DNA of 47,655 nt from the IMG/VR virus record IMGVR_UViG_3300017738_000006, positions 1 through 47,655 of that record; one strand, 5' to 3'. The translations under genes were made by a program, and so were the position numbers. Below are positions 6,805 through 16,113 of the stretch, in pieces. This DNA comes from a virus. Within the stretch, counting starts at the first letter, position 1. Every line of letters starts with the position of its first letter. Below the pieces are notes generated by a model. The model worked only from the letters and a program-made list of their open reading frames with translations. It searched no databases and was not told where the DNA came from.

Positions 6805-8907
6805 TTAACCTCCTACCTCAGTAAATGCGACACCAGTTCTCGTTGCAATGAAGTTCAGAGTGATGAAGTTAATTGACCTGTTTGGTTTGATGAAGATGTC
6901 TGAAACAAACTCGTTTCTATCTATGACTTCACCAGTATTGTTGGTTGCATCTGCAATCACACTAAAGTCTGTTATACCTCGTCTACCTTGAACATCTCGT
7001 AAGAAAGGTTCTACCAAGTTTCTAAATTGCGCCCTTGTAAATTCGTCATTGAACTCAAAGAGTTGGAACTTAGCCGCAGTTGCGATTGCTTTTTCAAGTA
7101 GTAAGAATAGTCGTCTTACATTTATTCTATCAAACGCACTTGGTTTTGTTAACGCAGTCTTATCTCCAAAGAGTGTCACACCTTGTCCAGAAAAGTTCAC
7201 CACAGGATTTACTCTTGCACGATACAATCTATCTCTCTCTGCATTGTTCGGATTGTAAGAGAGTTTGATTGCACCTCTCACTCTACCTCTGTTGAAACCA
7301 GCAGGAGAGAAGAATGAATCTGCAATTTGGTCTGTGAATGCACACAATCCAGCAGTATCTCCGTTGAGTGGTACAAATCTGAATAAGTCATTGTACTTGT
7401 CGTACATATACTTGTATCCACTATCGTATACCACAAAAGATGATGATGGACATAAATTAAATGCATCTATCACATTATCTGTTTGTGTAAGTGAACTATT
7501 TACATTAACTGTTGCACTTCTGTGTGGTGATACAAATGCGACACAATCTCTTCGTGTTTCAACGAATGCTGTCAACATTGTAACGTGTGTGTCTTGTAGT
7601 GATGAACTATCACCAGACCCACCACCTCGTCCACCTAAGATTAGGTTTACGTCAAGTGATTCTGTATCTGCAAATCTGTCGTATGCAGTTTTAAGTTCAC
7701 CAGCGGTTACTGCATAGTCATCAGTTCCACCAGAGAGTTCACTTCTTGTTGGTAAAGAAAGTGTTGCATATGTTGATGAACCATCTTCTAAGTCAATGTT
7801 ATCACCATTGTCTGTTGATGAACCATCTGTGCCGTCTAGTAAAAGTTTGTCACCAGCACCCTCTGTTGCAGAATGACCATCAAGTAAAATGTCACCCTCT
7901 TGAGTTCCGTCTACATCTGTTCCCCAGTTTGTTCCACCAGTATTATGATCCATCCAGTATACAAAATTAGATTGTCTGTATATTACATCTGGGTAGAAGA
8001 TACTATCTCCTTGTGGCCCTTTTGCGTTACTGTTGACTGAAAGGTTTGCAAATATTTCTAGAACAGCGGTTGTTCTTTGTCCATTTGCATCTGCACTAAA
8101 ACCAGATAATGCACCAGATGTATCGTAAACAACTATGTGTATCTCGTCTAGTGTTCCTCTATCATTATTAGATGCGTAGTTTGAAGTGCCTGGTTCTGCA
8201 TCAAATAAATCGTAGAACCTCCATCTTCTTCGAATGTTTGTTCCACTTGATATTGTACTTTGTAGTCCAGCACCATTTACGTCATCTTTAAGTTTAATAA
8301 CTATGGTATCTGCACTTCCACTATCATTTACAGAAGTAACTTCATATTCGAAACCATCTGTTTCACCAAAGTTCACTAAGTCACCAACACTAAACACACT
8401 TGCATCAGTAACAGATATTGTGGTCTGTCCCTCAGCTTCTTCTGCACTTGTTGTTGTGACTGCATTTTGTGAATAATTGTTTGCACTAGAACATATTGAA
8501 ACTCCTAGTGAGTTACCATGTGTTCCAGCAGTTCTAGATGCCCATTCACCGACTGAACCTTGTCCGTCACCAAATGCTTCTAGATAGTGGTCTGTATTTC
8601 TTATGAGTAGTCCTGTACTACCAGCGGTTGCGTTTAGGATGCCAGATTCTACTCTTACTACGTTGAGTTGGTTTGTATACTGCAAGAAGTTTGCAGCTGT
8701 GAACCACCACTCATATTGGTTACTTGTAGTTTGAGGTTTACCAAATATCTTTACCAACTGTTCCTCTGAAGATATATTCGTTACTTCAGAAACAGGCCCT
8801 TTTTCGAAAGGACACGCAATTGCACCGATTGATGTTGCAACTGCTGGTACGACATTCGTTAAATCTACTTCTTTGACTTGAACGCCAGGAGAAACTAAAA
8901 ATGCCAT
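6805..8907 (-). CDS. gp18: Contractile tail sheath protein gp18
   Basis: The sheath contracts to drive the tube through the host envelope. The 700-residue product matches T4 gp18 (659) with the typical N-terminus (AFLVSPGVQVKEVDLTNVVP) and a C-terminal core that includes GFNRGRVRGAIKLSYNPN and LEKAIATAAKFQLFEFND. Residues about 337-376 (nt 7780-7899) are an insertion of the acidic repeat (DILLDGH..., LLLDGTDGSSTDNGDNIDLE) in the middle, surface-exposed part of the protein. The gene has a TATAAATA late promoter and is divergent from the plus-strand islet at 9010. Confidence 0.96.
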   Translation of the reverse strand: MAFLVSPGVQVKEVDLTNVVPAVATSIGAIACPFEKGPVSEVTNISSEEQLVKIFGKPQTTSNQYEWWFTAANFLQYTNQLNVVRVESGILNATAGSTGLLIRNTDHYLEAFGDGQGSVGEWASRTAGTHGNSLGVSICSSANNYSQNAVTTTSAEEAEGQTTISVTDASVFSVGDLVNFGETDGFEYEVTSVNDSGSADTIVIKLKDDVNGAGLQSTISSGTNIRRRWRFYDLFDAEPGTSNYASNNDRGTLDEIHIVVYDTSGALSGFSADANGQRTTAVLEIFANLSVNSNAKGPQGDSIFYPDVIYRQSNFVYWMDHNTGGTNWGTDVDGTQEGDILLDGHSATEGAGDKLLLDGTDGSSTDNGDNIDLEDGSSTYATLSLPTRSELSGGTDDYAVTAGELKTAYDRFADTESLDVNLILGGRGGGSGDSSSLQDTHVTMLTAFVETRRDCVAFVSPHRSATVNVNSSLTQTDNVIDAFNLCPSSSFVVYDSGYKYMYDKYNDLFRFVPLNGDTAGLCAFTDQIADSFFSPAGFNRGRVRGAIKLSYNPNNAERDRLYRARVNPVVNFSGQGVTLFGDKTALTKPSAFDRINVRRLFLLLEKAIATAAKFQLFEFNDEFTRAQFRNLVEPFLRDVQGRRGITDFSVIADATNNTGEVIDRNEFVSDIFIKPNRSINFITLNFIATRTGVAFTEVGG

Positions 8908-8947
8908 GTTTTTCTACTCCCTCTATTAAATTGAGATTATTTCCTAA

Positions 8948-8955
8948 TATTTATA
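8948..8955 (-). promoter_or_regulatory. Late promoter TATAAATA for sheath gene 18
   Basis: An exact TATAAATA lies 40 bases before the gene 18 ATG in the divergent gap 8908-9009. It is the left-facing half of a pair of back-to-back late promoters. Confidence 0.8.
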
Positions 8956-8996
8956 AAAAACAACATTCTAAAAACTAAACCTTTATATTCAGAAGT

Positions 8997-9004
8997 TATA
9001 AATA
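8997..9004 (+). promoter_or_regulatory. Late promoter TATAAATA abutting the ATG of the 9010 gene
   Basis: TATAAATA is followed by TCACT and then ATG at 9010. Transcription would start on or next to the ATG, and no ribosome site is visible, which suggests a leaderless transcript. Confidence 0.75.
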
Positions 9005-9009
9005 TCACT

Positions 9010-9294
9010 ATGAATCAACATTATAACAAATATAAAGAAACTATCAAAAAAGTTGCAAGGCGACACAGATTGTTAAAAGATAAGTGGATTGCTGATTATT
9101 TGATGTCTAACTCCTGTTCACATTGTGGTGAGTCTGAACTCATATGTTTACAGTTCTATCCAGATGACAGAAAGATACGAGCCCTGTCTAAAAGAACTGA
9201 GGATAAAACTGAAGTACTGGAGTATATATCAAAAAACGAAATTGTATGTAGAAATTGTTTTCAAAAATTAGATTCGGATATTATAGGAGAATAA
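9010..9294 (+). CDS. Zinc-ribbon protein related to HNH nucleases, catalytic histidines lost
   Basis: The 94-residue product has two zinc-binding knuckles, CSHC (36-39) and CRNC (80-83), spaced as in small phage HNH proteins of the pattern CxxCG...LEFHH...VLCxNCH. Here the LEFHH catalytic motif reads LQFYP (47-51) and the final CxNCH reads CRNCF, so the zinc scaffold is kept but the nuclease histidines are gone. The N-terminal third is very basic (KKVARRHRLLKDK), which fits nucleic-acid binding. It is the first gene of a two-gene plus-strand islet between genes 18 and 17. A regulatory DNA/RNA-binding role is more likely than cleavage; this is inferred. Confidence 0.75.
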   Translation: MNQHYNKYKETIKKVARRHRLLKDKWIADYLMSNSCSHCGESELICLQFYPDDRKIRALSKRTEDKTEVLEYISKNEIVCRNCFQKLDSDIIGE

Positions 9295-9297
9295 AAT

Positions 9298-9930
9298 ATG
9301 AGTAATTGGATGACTGACCAAGATAACTTAAATAAGTTAAATGTTTCTGGAAATGAAGTTCCAGAAACCCTATTCCAATGGTTGAAAGATGTTGCACTTG
9401 AAGCAAAGAAAAATGGTAAAGACTATCGTAGTAAACTCGCTGGTCAACTATCAGAAGAATATGAAATAAAAGATAGAAGTGGAGAATTTGAAAGTTGGTT
9501 AGCAACTTGTTCCACAACTGGAAACGTATATCAATCATGGAGAGAAATGGTTGTGTTAAATGAAAATGCACCTATAATGTTAAGTAACTTGTGGGTAAAC
9601 TATCAAAAGAAACATGAGTTCAATCCACTACACACCCACTCTGGGTTTGTTTCATTTGTAATATTCATGAGTATACCCTATGACCTACAGGATGAGGAAG
9701 ATATGTTCAAGGAGGCGAACAATAAACAAGCATCAAAGTTTGCATTTTTCTCACCAGACCATAGATATCCAGGCGGTATAGATTTGGTTAGTCTAAACGT
9801 AGATAAAAGTTATGAGGGAAAAATGATAATGTTCAAATCATCACAGGTGCATGGTGTATATCCATTCTACACAAGTAATGACTATAGAATTACTATATCC
9901 GGCAATTTAACTTTTAGAGTTACCAGTTAG
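9298..9930 (+). CDS. Putative 2OG-Fe(II) oxygenase (TIGR02466-like)
   Basis: The 210-residue product looks like a phage 2-oxoglutarate/iron dioxygenase of the type with an N..HxH iron motif. Candidate ligands are His112 and His114 in FNPLHTHSGFVSFVIF, His185 in SSQVHGVYPF and Arg197 (NDYRITISGN) for 2-oxoglutarate. HxH in place of HxD is seen in this subgroup, but I cannot confirm activity. The start follows an AGGAG site four bases after the preceding gene, so the pair is an operon. Its 3' end overlaps the 3' end of oppositely oriented gene 17 by 11 bases. Substrate unknown. Confidence 0.72.
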   Translation: MSNWMTDQDNLNKLNVSGNEVPETLFQWLKDVALEAKKNGKDYRSKLAGQLSEEYEIKDRSGEFESWLATCSTTGNVYQSWREMVVLNENAPIMLSNLWVNYQKKHEFNPLHTHSGFVSFVIFMSIPYDLQDEEDMFKEANNKQASKFAFFSPDHRYPGGIDLVSLNVDKSYEGKMIMFKSSQVHGVYPFYTSNDYRITISGNLTFRVTS

Positions 9931-11569
9931 AGTTATAGTTCCTTACTATAGGATTCCACTTAGTACCATACTCGTCAACCATTTCACCTATGTTTTCATC
10001 TTCCAGTCCGTTTACAACGAAACCAAAGGGGGCCATGTCCTGTTCTAGTTGATCTTGTTGGTCTTTGAACATTTGTTCTCTCACATCATTGTTGGTAAGT
10101 TCTTTAAAATATGTTTGGTCTGTCGCCCAACCAAATATAAACATACACGCAACTAAGTCATCATTACAACCATCATCTGCTTCAAAGGATGACCCTTTAA
10201 CTATAAATGTAGACAATTCATTGATACAGTCAAAATCCTCAACTATTATCTTATCACTCTCTAATAGTTGTTTTAGATTAGAACACCCAATCTTCTTAAC
10301 TGCTTTAGTAGTTCTTACACCCAACTGGGCTCTACCACCAGAGAAACCACCACCCATGATTTGACCAGCACGACCCCTCATAGATGCCATAACTAGATTA
10401 TCATACTCCATGTCAAACTGCATTGCATTTGCAACCTGTTCTCCAATATCATTTACCTCTATAAGAACAAACGCAAGATTGTATGCTCTCGCAACATGAT
10501 ATATTTTTTGTGGAAACAATAATGGTTTGATTTCATTATCTCTAAACTTTGCAACTACACGATAAGGAACTTGTGTTACATCAAAAACAATATACGCAGA
10601 GTAATCATTTTTAGTTCCCCTTGATACGTCTGCAACCATAAAGTATGTGTGGTCTTTTTTTGGTTGTTCGTATATTTCCAGACCAGCGTTAGACTGTAGT
10701 GGTGTCTTATACGCAAGTGTTCTAAGTTTGCGTGGTGTGATGAGTGTATCAATAGAACCAAGAAACTCACATTCAAATTCTGTTTGGAACTGTTGTTCAC
10801 TTGTATTTGCGATTGTTTCTTGTTTCCACTTGTCATCACGACCAGGCACTTCACTCCAATGCACTTCTATTGGTATATAAGTGTTCCTCTTCTCCTCTGC
10901 ATCTGTCCAGAGTTTATAGAACATATTCATACCATGTGGTGTGGAAACTATCATAACCTTTGTAGACTTACCAGACGATATTGTAGGATACACAGAACTA
11001 AAGAATTGTTCTGCAACATTTGATGGTACATACGCAAACTCGTCTAAGAATATGATGTTGTAACTTCCACCCCTTACAGCACTCGCAGAAGTGGAGGAAG
11101 CGAGTATTTTAGACCCATTCTCCAATTCTAGTGAACCTTTGTTCCATGACATAACTCCCTGTTGTAACCACTTCGGTAGATGTTCGTATGCAAGTTGCAG
11201 TCGTCCTAACAAATCTCTTGCAGTTGCAGCTTTGTTTGCAAGTATCGCTATATTAACACTTGGGTTGAAAAGTGAGTAGTGTAGTAGGTAGGATATCATA
11301 GTCGTGGATTTACCAGACTGTCTGGGTAACTTACAGATTGTAAAACGATTTTTATGAAATGTACCCACCATCTCCTTTTGGAAGGGGTACATCTTAAATG
11401 GTATTAAACCCTCGTCTAGAGATACAATTCTGACATAGGTTTGTATGAAGTAGAGTGGGTCTTCCATACATCGTGCGTATTCTTGGAGTTGTTTCTTTGT
11501 CCACTCCTGTTGAACATTCGCCTTTTTTAGGTTTGGATTACCTAGATATGTGAACTCATTGGTCTGCAT
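9920..11569 (-). CDS. gp17: Terminase large subunit gp17
   Basis: This is the packaging motor ATPase and headful nuclease that docks on the gp20 portal. The 549-residue protein has a Walker A segment LPRQSGKST (81-89), a Walker B segment NIIFLDEFAY with Asp176-Glu177, and RNase-H-fold nuclease acids at Asp314 (MVADVSRG), Glu371 (LIEVND) and the Asp470/471 pair (DDGCNDDLV). T4 gp17 is 610 residues. The start overlaps the upstream dioxygenase gene by 14 bases. Confidence 0.97.
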   Translation of the reverse strand: MQTNEFTYLGNPNLKKANVQQEWTKKQLQEYARCMEDPLYFIQTYVRIVSLDEGLIPFKMYPFQKEMVGTFHKNRFTICKLPRQSGKSTTMISYLLHYSLFNPSVNIAILANKAATARDLLGRLQLAYEHLPKWLQQGVMSWNKGSLELENGSKILASSTSASAVRGGSYNIIFLDEFAYVPSNVAEQFFSSVYPTISSGKSTKVMIVSTPHGMNMFYKLWTDAEEKRNTYIPIEVHWSEVPGRDDKWKQETIANTSEQQFQTEFECEFLGSIDTLITPRKLRTLAYKTPLQSNAGLEIYEQPKKDHTYFMVADVSRGTKNDYSAYIVFDVTQVPYRVVAKFRDNEIKPLLFPQKIYHVARAYNLAFVLIEVNDIGEQVANAMQFDMEYDNLVMASMRGRAGQIMGGGFSGGRAQLGVRTTKAVKKIGCSNLKQLLESDKIIVEDFDCINELSTFIVKGSSFEADDGCNDDLVACMFIFGWATDQTYFKELTNNDVREQMFKDQQDQLEQDMAPFGFVVNGLEDENIGEMVDEYGTKWNPIVRNYNSNW

Positions 11570-12134
11570 GAAAACTGAACCACCCTGTTATTATAGACTT
11601 TTCGCCTTCGTAATTTGTAACACCCCTGTGAGTATGTGTCCAAGCTGCAGGCCATATTATTGTTAGTCCTTTTTCACATGGTGTTGTAGTTTTCTGATAC
11701 CAAAATTCTGTACCAGCGTTATCTAAAGTATTTAGATAAGTCATGAAAGTTAAGTGTCTGTATAAAGATTTACCGATACCACCATTCTCCATGTGCCACT
11801 TGTAAAACCCATCACCAGGCATATAGTGTTGTATCTTTATATTATTGTCATTTAGACTGTAAACACCAACCTCATCACAAAACGGATATCTCTCCTTATA
11901 TAAATTTAAACAATCACTCAAATGGTCTAGGTAATTTGATATTTTTCCAAATTCATTTGGTGGTACATACAAATCTTTACATTTTTTCCACTCTGGGTTT
12001 AATCCACGACCACACTCACCATCTACCAATTTATCTTGTTCTGAATTAAGTACGTCAACTACACTATCACACACTTCTTCGGGCATATACCAACCACCGA
12101 TAAAAGTATTATTGTCTATTTCATATTCTCTCAT
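11556..12134 (-). CDS. 2OG-Fe(II) oxygenase (prolyl-hydroxylase-like)
   Basis: The 192-residue product belongs to a phage dioxygenase type with the iron motif HxE. His114 and Glu116 lie in YKWHMENGG, the distal His is in PAAWTHTHRG (His167 or His169), and Lys179 in GEKSIITGW probably replaces the usual 2OG-binding Arg. The double-stranded beta-helix core spans about 98-188. It is placed between terminase genes 16 and 17 with ATGA overlap to gene 16, so it is translated with the packaging genes. The substrate is unknown; protein hydroxylation is the family default. Confidence 0.82.
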   Translation of the reverse strand: MREYEIDNNTFIGGWYMPEEVCDSVVDVLNSEQDKLVDGECGRGLNPEWKKCKDLYVPPNEFGKISNYLDHLSDCLNLYKERYPFCDEVGVYSLNDNNIKIQHYMPGDGFYKWHMENGGIGKSLYRHLTFMTYLNTLDNAGTEFWYQKTTTPCEKGLTIIWPAAWTHTHRGVTNYEGEKSIITGWFSFHADQ

Positions 12135-12538
12135 TCACTTTTTCCTTTTAACATTTTTTGTAGTTCAGCCGTAGAACCAACAAATAATGCGTTGGTAACA
12201 TTCTTGGGTGCAGAGTTTGGAACTTCTTTGAGTTTTTTCATCTTCTCCTGTAGGTCACCAAGTTTCTCTGTGACCTCTGCAACTTGTTTGATTAGATTAC
12301 CAGCAACTTCATAACCTCTAGGGTGGTCAGACTCTTTTGCAACATTCAGTATTCCCTGTATTGCATCTTGACCTTTTTCTATTAGATTATAAAAGTTATC
12401 TCTTTGATATTTGTAATCTGCATCAACATCATCTAAGTCATCAGATGGTTTGGGTATAGGTTCGCTGACAACAACTTCTTTTGATGTAGGTTCTGAAACT
12501 CCTAGAACCTCATTGAGTATGTCATCTGCATCTTTCAT
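12131..12538 (-). CDS. gp16: Terminase small subunit gp16
   Basis: The 135-residue product matches the T4 gp16 pattern: an acidic N-terminus, a central helical pair (NFYNLIEKGQDAIQGILNVA, then ESDHPRGYEVAGNLIKQVAE resembling NADSPRHMEVFATLM of T4) and a C-terminal NALFVGSTAELQKML that parallels NATVFMGSPTELM of T4. gp16 recognises DNA and stimulates gp17. T4 gp16 is 164 residues. It lies in the T4 order 15-16-(dioxygenase)-17. Confidence 0.9.
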   Translation of the reverse strand: MKDADDILNEVLGVSEPTSKEVVVSEPIPKPSDDLDDVDADYKYQRDNFYNLIEKGQDAIQGILNVAKESDHPRGYEVAGNLIKQVAEVTEKLGDLQEKMKKLKEVPNSAPKNVTNALFVGSTAELQKMLKGKSE

Positions 12539-12540
12539 AA

Positions 12541-13368
12541 CTAATCATTGGTTGATGTCTTGTCCGTACCAGCTGGTTGAGTTGTATCTCTATCCTTTGC
12601 ATCTTGAAAGAAAGATACAGTTTCACTAAAACCAAAATCGTCATCAGAGTCGGCAGAAACTGGGTCTGGTGTAACTGTGTATCTCTGTTCTCTCTTTGGT
12701 GATTGGTCTTGTAGATTTGCATATTGGTCAACTTGTACAGTTTTGATAACTTTTGCAGAAGTAACAGGGCCGTATAGATAAAACTTTGCTGTAAAAGCGA
12801 GTGTATAGATAATGGCTCTTCTATCTGCATAATCACCACGATAACTATCTTCATAACTTATACTGTTAAGAACAATGGGTATATCTCTTTTAACACCCAT
12901 GTCTGCCATGTCATTTATTGTAAGTGTATAGTCTGGTTGAAAGAAAGGCACTATCTGTTCTATTATCTGTAAAGCATCATCTGAGTTTTTTGCCATTGCA
13001 TATAGTTCCATGTCTAGGTTATATGGAACAGGCATAAACTGTGAGTCTAATTTATTAGAATCGTCAGAGGCAGTTTTAACTTTCTTAAACTTCTGCACAC
13101 GATTTAGTTTTCTTGCTGGGTCATATGCAAGGTTCTGTATCTCAAAACCTAATCGTGGTAATGTGATTGCAACCTTTGTATTTAAGTTTGCATCTGCATC
13201 TAATCTAGATAACCACTTTTGTTTCGGCCCGTATGCGAGTGGAACTTTCATTGTCTGTGTAACAGTACCACTGTTATTTTTTCTTACTAAATTTATATTA
13301 TTAAATAGTGTACCAAATGAAATAATGACTTTTCGCATTGTCTCATGGTAAAATTGTTGTCCTAACAT
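12541..13368 (-). CDS. gp15: Tail sheath stabiliser / completion protein gp15
   Basis: gp15 caps the sheath and joins the tail to the head neck. The 275-residue product is the same size as T4 gp15 (272) and shows the family N-terminus (GQQFYHETMRKVIISFGTLF, VPLAYGPKQKWLSRL) and a central DMELYAMAKNSDDALQIIEQ segment. The C-terminus (220-275) is Asp/Ser/Thr-rich. Its first codon overlaps the gene 14 stop region. Confidence 0.95.
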   Translation of the reverse strand: MLGQQFYHETMRKVIISFGTLFNNINLVRKNNSGTVTQTMKVPLAYGPKQKWLSRLDADANLNTKVAITLPRLGFEIQNLAYDPARKLNRVQKFKKVKTASDDSNKLDSQFMPVPYNLDMELYAMAKNSDDALQIIEQIVPFFQPDYTLTINDMADMGVKRDIPIVLNSISYEDSYRGDYADRRAIIYTLAFTAKFYLYGPVTSAKVIKTVQVDQYANLQDQSPKREQRYTVTPDPVSADSDDDFGFSETVSFFQDAKDRDTTQPAGTDKTSTND

Positions 13369-14501
13369 TATTTTCCTCCAGCATCACCAAATGGATTTGT
13401 TTCTGAGAAATCCAGAACATCATCGTCCAGTTGATCAAATAGTTCATTTTGTGCAGACGTATCTAAGTCTGTAGTCGTTGTACTTGAGTCACCTACTATA
13501 TAGGTTTCTTGTAACAAGTATTGTTTATCACCACTATCAGCTGCATTTTCAAGTATTATATTCTCACCAGCAGAAGTGTCTTCGTCTTCCATAATAATAT
13601 TATCACCATCAGTTTCTTCAAGTAATACACCAAAGGTATTGACAGTATCGTTAATTTCAAGTCCCTCATTATAAGTAGAGGATTGTTCTAGTGTAAACTG
13701 ATATTGTCCAGTATCGGCAGATAGGTCTGACTCTATGTTGTCAAGAACTGTAATACCAGTATCAATCGCTTCTTGACTGTACTCATACTGTTTACATCTT
13801 AATTTATATACAGGGTTGTTATCTAATTGATGAAAAGGTTCATCATGGTCAACAAAACTAATTTCGAATAGTTTGTTAAGTATAGGTGTAAATATTAAGT
13901 CACCCTCTAGTGGTCTGTCTGCATCTGTGGTCACAGTATCATTGATAAGGTAGAACTCACTACCACTTTCTTCAGACAATATAAAAGATGTATTATCATC
14001 TTCTAACATAATCTTATCATCTGCATTAGTAGATGAACTATCAGTTCCACTTAGAGTTACAAAACTCTGTGTAATTTGTGTCTCTAGTCTTGATGATGTT
14101 GTAGTCTGGTCTATCGTACCAGCTTCTAATTGTATTGAACCACCTGTAGTTCCAGTTCCATCTTCAAGAGTAATTTGACTATCCATTTCTTGAAATCGTT
14201 TTTTGTTAACAACAAAGGTTATCTCGTTTCTATTTTCTAATCCAAACTGAGATATTAGTTCTTTTTCACCAGCGTATCCACCAGTTGCATCTTCAACATA
14301 CATTTCTATGGGGTGTTGTGTGGTAAACTTACTGAGAGAGTCTTCACCCAAAACATTATCTCTTGCAACCAAAGTTCTATCCATGTAGTATACATCATGT
14401 CCGTATATCTGTATCGCCTCTTTTATTAGGTCACTATATAGATTTCTTTCTGCTTGTATTGATGCAAGGTTATTTGTTTTGAATATTGCGTTGACAGCCA
14501 T
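13368..14501 (-). CDS. gp14: Neck protein gp14, expanded by acidic repeats
   Basis: gp14 completes the head-to-tail neck. The N-terminal ~110 residues (SDLIKEAIQIYGHDVYYMDR, KFTTQHPIEMYVEDA) and LKCRQYEYSQEAIDTGI in the second half are typical of the family. T4 gp14 is 256 residues; this one is 377. The extra length is two acidic blocks, about 120-190 (VTLSGTDSSSTNADDKIMLE) and 285-345 (LLEETDGDNIIMEDED, ENIILENAADSGDK), related to the LDGTD repeats in other virion proteins. It follows gene 13 by four bases. Confidence 0.92.
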   Translation of the reverse strand: MAVNAIFKTNNLASIQAERNLYSDLIKEAIQIYGHDVYYMDRTLVARDNVLGEDSLSKFTTQHPIEMYVEDATGGYAGEKELISQFGLENRNEITFVVNKKRFQEMDSQITLEDGTGTTGGSIQLEAGTIDQTTTSSRLETQITQSFVTLSGTDSSSTNADDKIMLEDDNTSFILSEESGSEFYLINDTVTTDADRPLEGDLIFTPILNKLFEISFVDHDEPFHQLDNNPVYKLRCKQYEYSQEAIDTGITVLDNIESDLSADTGQYQFTLEQSSTYNEGLEINDTVNTFGVLLEETDGDNIIMEDEDTSAGENIILENAADSGDKQYLLQETYIVGDSSTTTTDLDTSAQNELFDQLDDDVLDFSETNPFGDAGGK

Positions 14502-14505
14502 AACA

Positions 14506-15321
14506 CTATCCCATCATGTATTCTGGTGGTAGTTCAAATGCAAGTTGTATCTGTTCTTCTAATCTGTTGATTTCTTCTTGTGCTTGTGAGTATATCTCTG
14601 CACCATTCATCTCAACACCACCAAGTAGTTGTACTCCTTGAAACTTAGAGAGGTTCGCACCCCATTGTCTTTTGATAAGTGCAGTTGTATATCTCTTGAG
14701 ATAGATATCATCAAAGATGTCTGGATAAGATGCTGGATCTATCTTTCTGTAACACTCTATGATAAGATGTTCGCCCACATCTATATCGTTTGCAAAGTCC
14801 ATATCCAGATATAATCTGTTCTGGTGTTGATTAAAACGTACTGGTTTCTCTCCTACCAATATGTGTGATAGAAAGTCCAGTTGTTGCATTGTCATTTGAT
14901 ATTGTAGAATAGATGTTGATGAAAAGTCATACAGGTCATTAAGTCTAAGTTGATAACGAATATCAAACATATTATTTGTGTTCGCATCATCAAATGGAAA
15001 TATTTGTAAAACCGACACAACAGCAGGAGGCATGGGTATAAAGTTCTTACCCTCTAGAAATGTTGCAGATATAGTTCCGTCTTTTGTATCTGTTGCAGTT
15101 GTTGAGTCGTTTGTTGCGGCTCTGTCAATATCATCCTGTGTCATTTTGTATTTTAAATACATCTTCTCAACACCATCATAGTGGTATTGTGCAAAGTACT
15201 GTAGTGCCTCATCTATTCTATCGTCTACTTGTGCATCTGATACATTGATATCAATAACACCAAACCCAAGATTGCGTAAACAGTAATCTTTAAAAGTAGA
15301 CCTAGTTGTAGGTATCGCCAT
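14506..15321 (-). CDS. gp13: Neck protein gp13 (head completion)
   Basis: The 271-residue product matches gp13, the head completion protein that docks on the portal. It has the common N-terminus TRSTFKDYCLRNLGFGVIDI, then VSDAQVDDRIDEALQYFAQYHYDG, and a C-terminal region with YLKRYTTALIKRQWGANLSKFQG. T4 gp13 is 309 residues. An AAGGAC ribosome site precedes the ATG. Genes 13, 14, 15 and 16 form one tight block. Confidence 0.94.
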   Translation of the reverse strand: MAIPTTRSTFKDYCLRNLGFGVIDINVSDAQVDDRIDEALQYFAQYHYDGVEKMYLKYKMTQDDIDRAATNDSTTATDTKDGTISATFLEGKNFIPMPPAVVSVLQIFPFDDANTNNMFDIRYQLRLNDLYDFSSTSILQYQMTMQQLDFLSHILVGEKPVRFNQHQNRLYLDMDFANDIDVGEHLIIECYRKIDPASYPDIFDDIYLKRYTTALIKRQWGANLSKFQGVQLLGGVEMNGAEIYSQAQEEINRLEEQIQLAFELPPEYMMG

Positions 15322-15332
15322 TTAAATAGTCC

Positions 15333-16100
15333 TTATGAGTGATCATTATCAAACTGGAATGTATTCCATCCTACACCAGATAGTGTTATTCCATGTGATG
15401 CAAGAACTAATAAAACATCTGAGGTTGCATCTTCAAGTAGTATTCTATCGTTTTCATTTACAGATGTGTTCTGTACTATGTTATCACCAGCGTTTGCAGA
15501 ACCATCTGTACTATTTAGTATCAATCCATCTAAAAGTTCTATTGTTCCTGTCTTATCTGGTAATGCGACTGTTCTGTCAGCAGTAGGTTCATCTATACTA
15601 AAAGTTGTTTCATTTGAATCTGCTGTTGCACCTTCAAATACAAATGCTTCTGTAACATTTATCACCTGTTGATTTGTGGTTACAGTCGTTCCAGAAACAG
15701 TCAAGTCACCAGATATACTAACAGCACCAGCGACTGTGAGAGTACCACTTGCAAGTGTCATCAAGTCGGTGTCATCAGTATGACCTATCGTAGTTCCGTT
15801 TATTATCACATTATCTACTGTGAGTGTCGTGAGTGTTCCAACTGACGTAAGACTTGATGCAGTTATACCACTCGCAAGTGTCGAACCAGATAAGTCTGTA
15901 CCTTGTACTGTTGGTGTTCCAAACTCAACCGCTGTTCCACCACTATTAACTTTAAGTGCTTGACCAGCAGTTCCTATTGTGAGTGCGACACCCAGACCTC
16001 CGTTACTAAGTGCAACTGTATCTGATGCTTGAAATTCTGCAAGACCTGTCGCAACATTACTTGCGTTAAAAACTGCTTTAATTGGAGCTGCATCTGCCAT
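15333..16100 (-). CDS. Tail-fibre-like virion protein
   Basis: The 255-residue Thr/Ser/Gly-rich product is built of short beta repeats (LTVAGAVSISGDLTVSGTTV) like phage fibre shafts. Residues about 148-190 (FEGATADSNETTFSIDEPTA, DRTVALPDKTGTI) are nearly the same module as in the 907-residue S74 fibre downstream. The C-terminal part carries two units of the acidic repeat (LILNSTDGSANAGDNIV, NENDRILLEDATSD). An AAAGGATAA ribosome site precedes the ATG. It is directly upstream of neck gene 13, so it could be a neck whisker or fibre; the exact place in the virion is unknown. Confidence 0.75.
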   Translation of the reverse strand: MADAAPIKAVFNASNVATGLAEFQASDTVALSNGGLGVALTIGTAGQALKVNSGGTAVEFGTPTVQGTDLSGSTLASGITASSLTSVGTLTTLTVDNVIINGTTIGHTDDTDLMTLASGTLTVAGAVSISGDLTVSGTTVTTNQQVINVTEAFVFEGATADSNETTFSIDEPTADRTVALPDKTGTIELLDGLILNSTDGSANAGDNIVQNTSVNENDRILLEDATSDVLLVLASHGITLSGVGWNTFQFDNDHS

Positions 16101-16113
16101 ATCTTATTATCCT

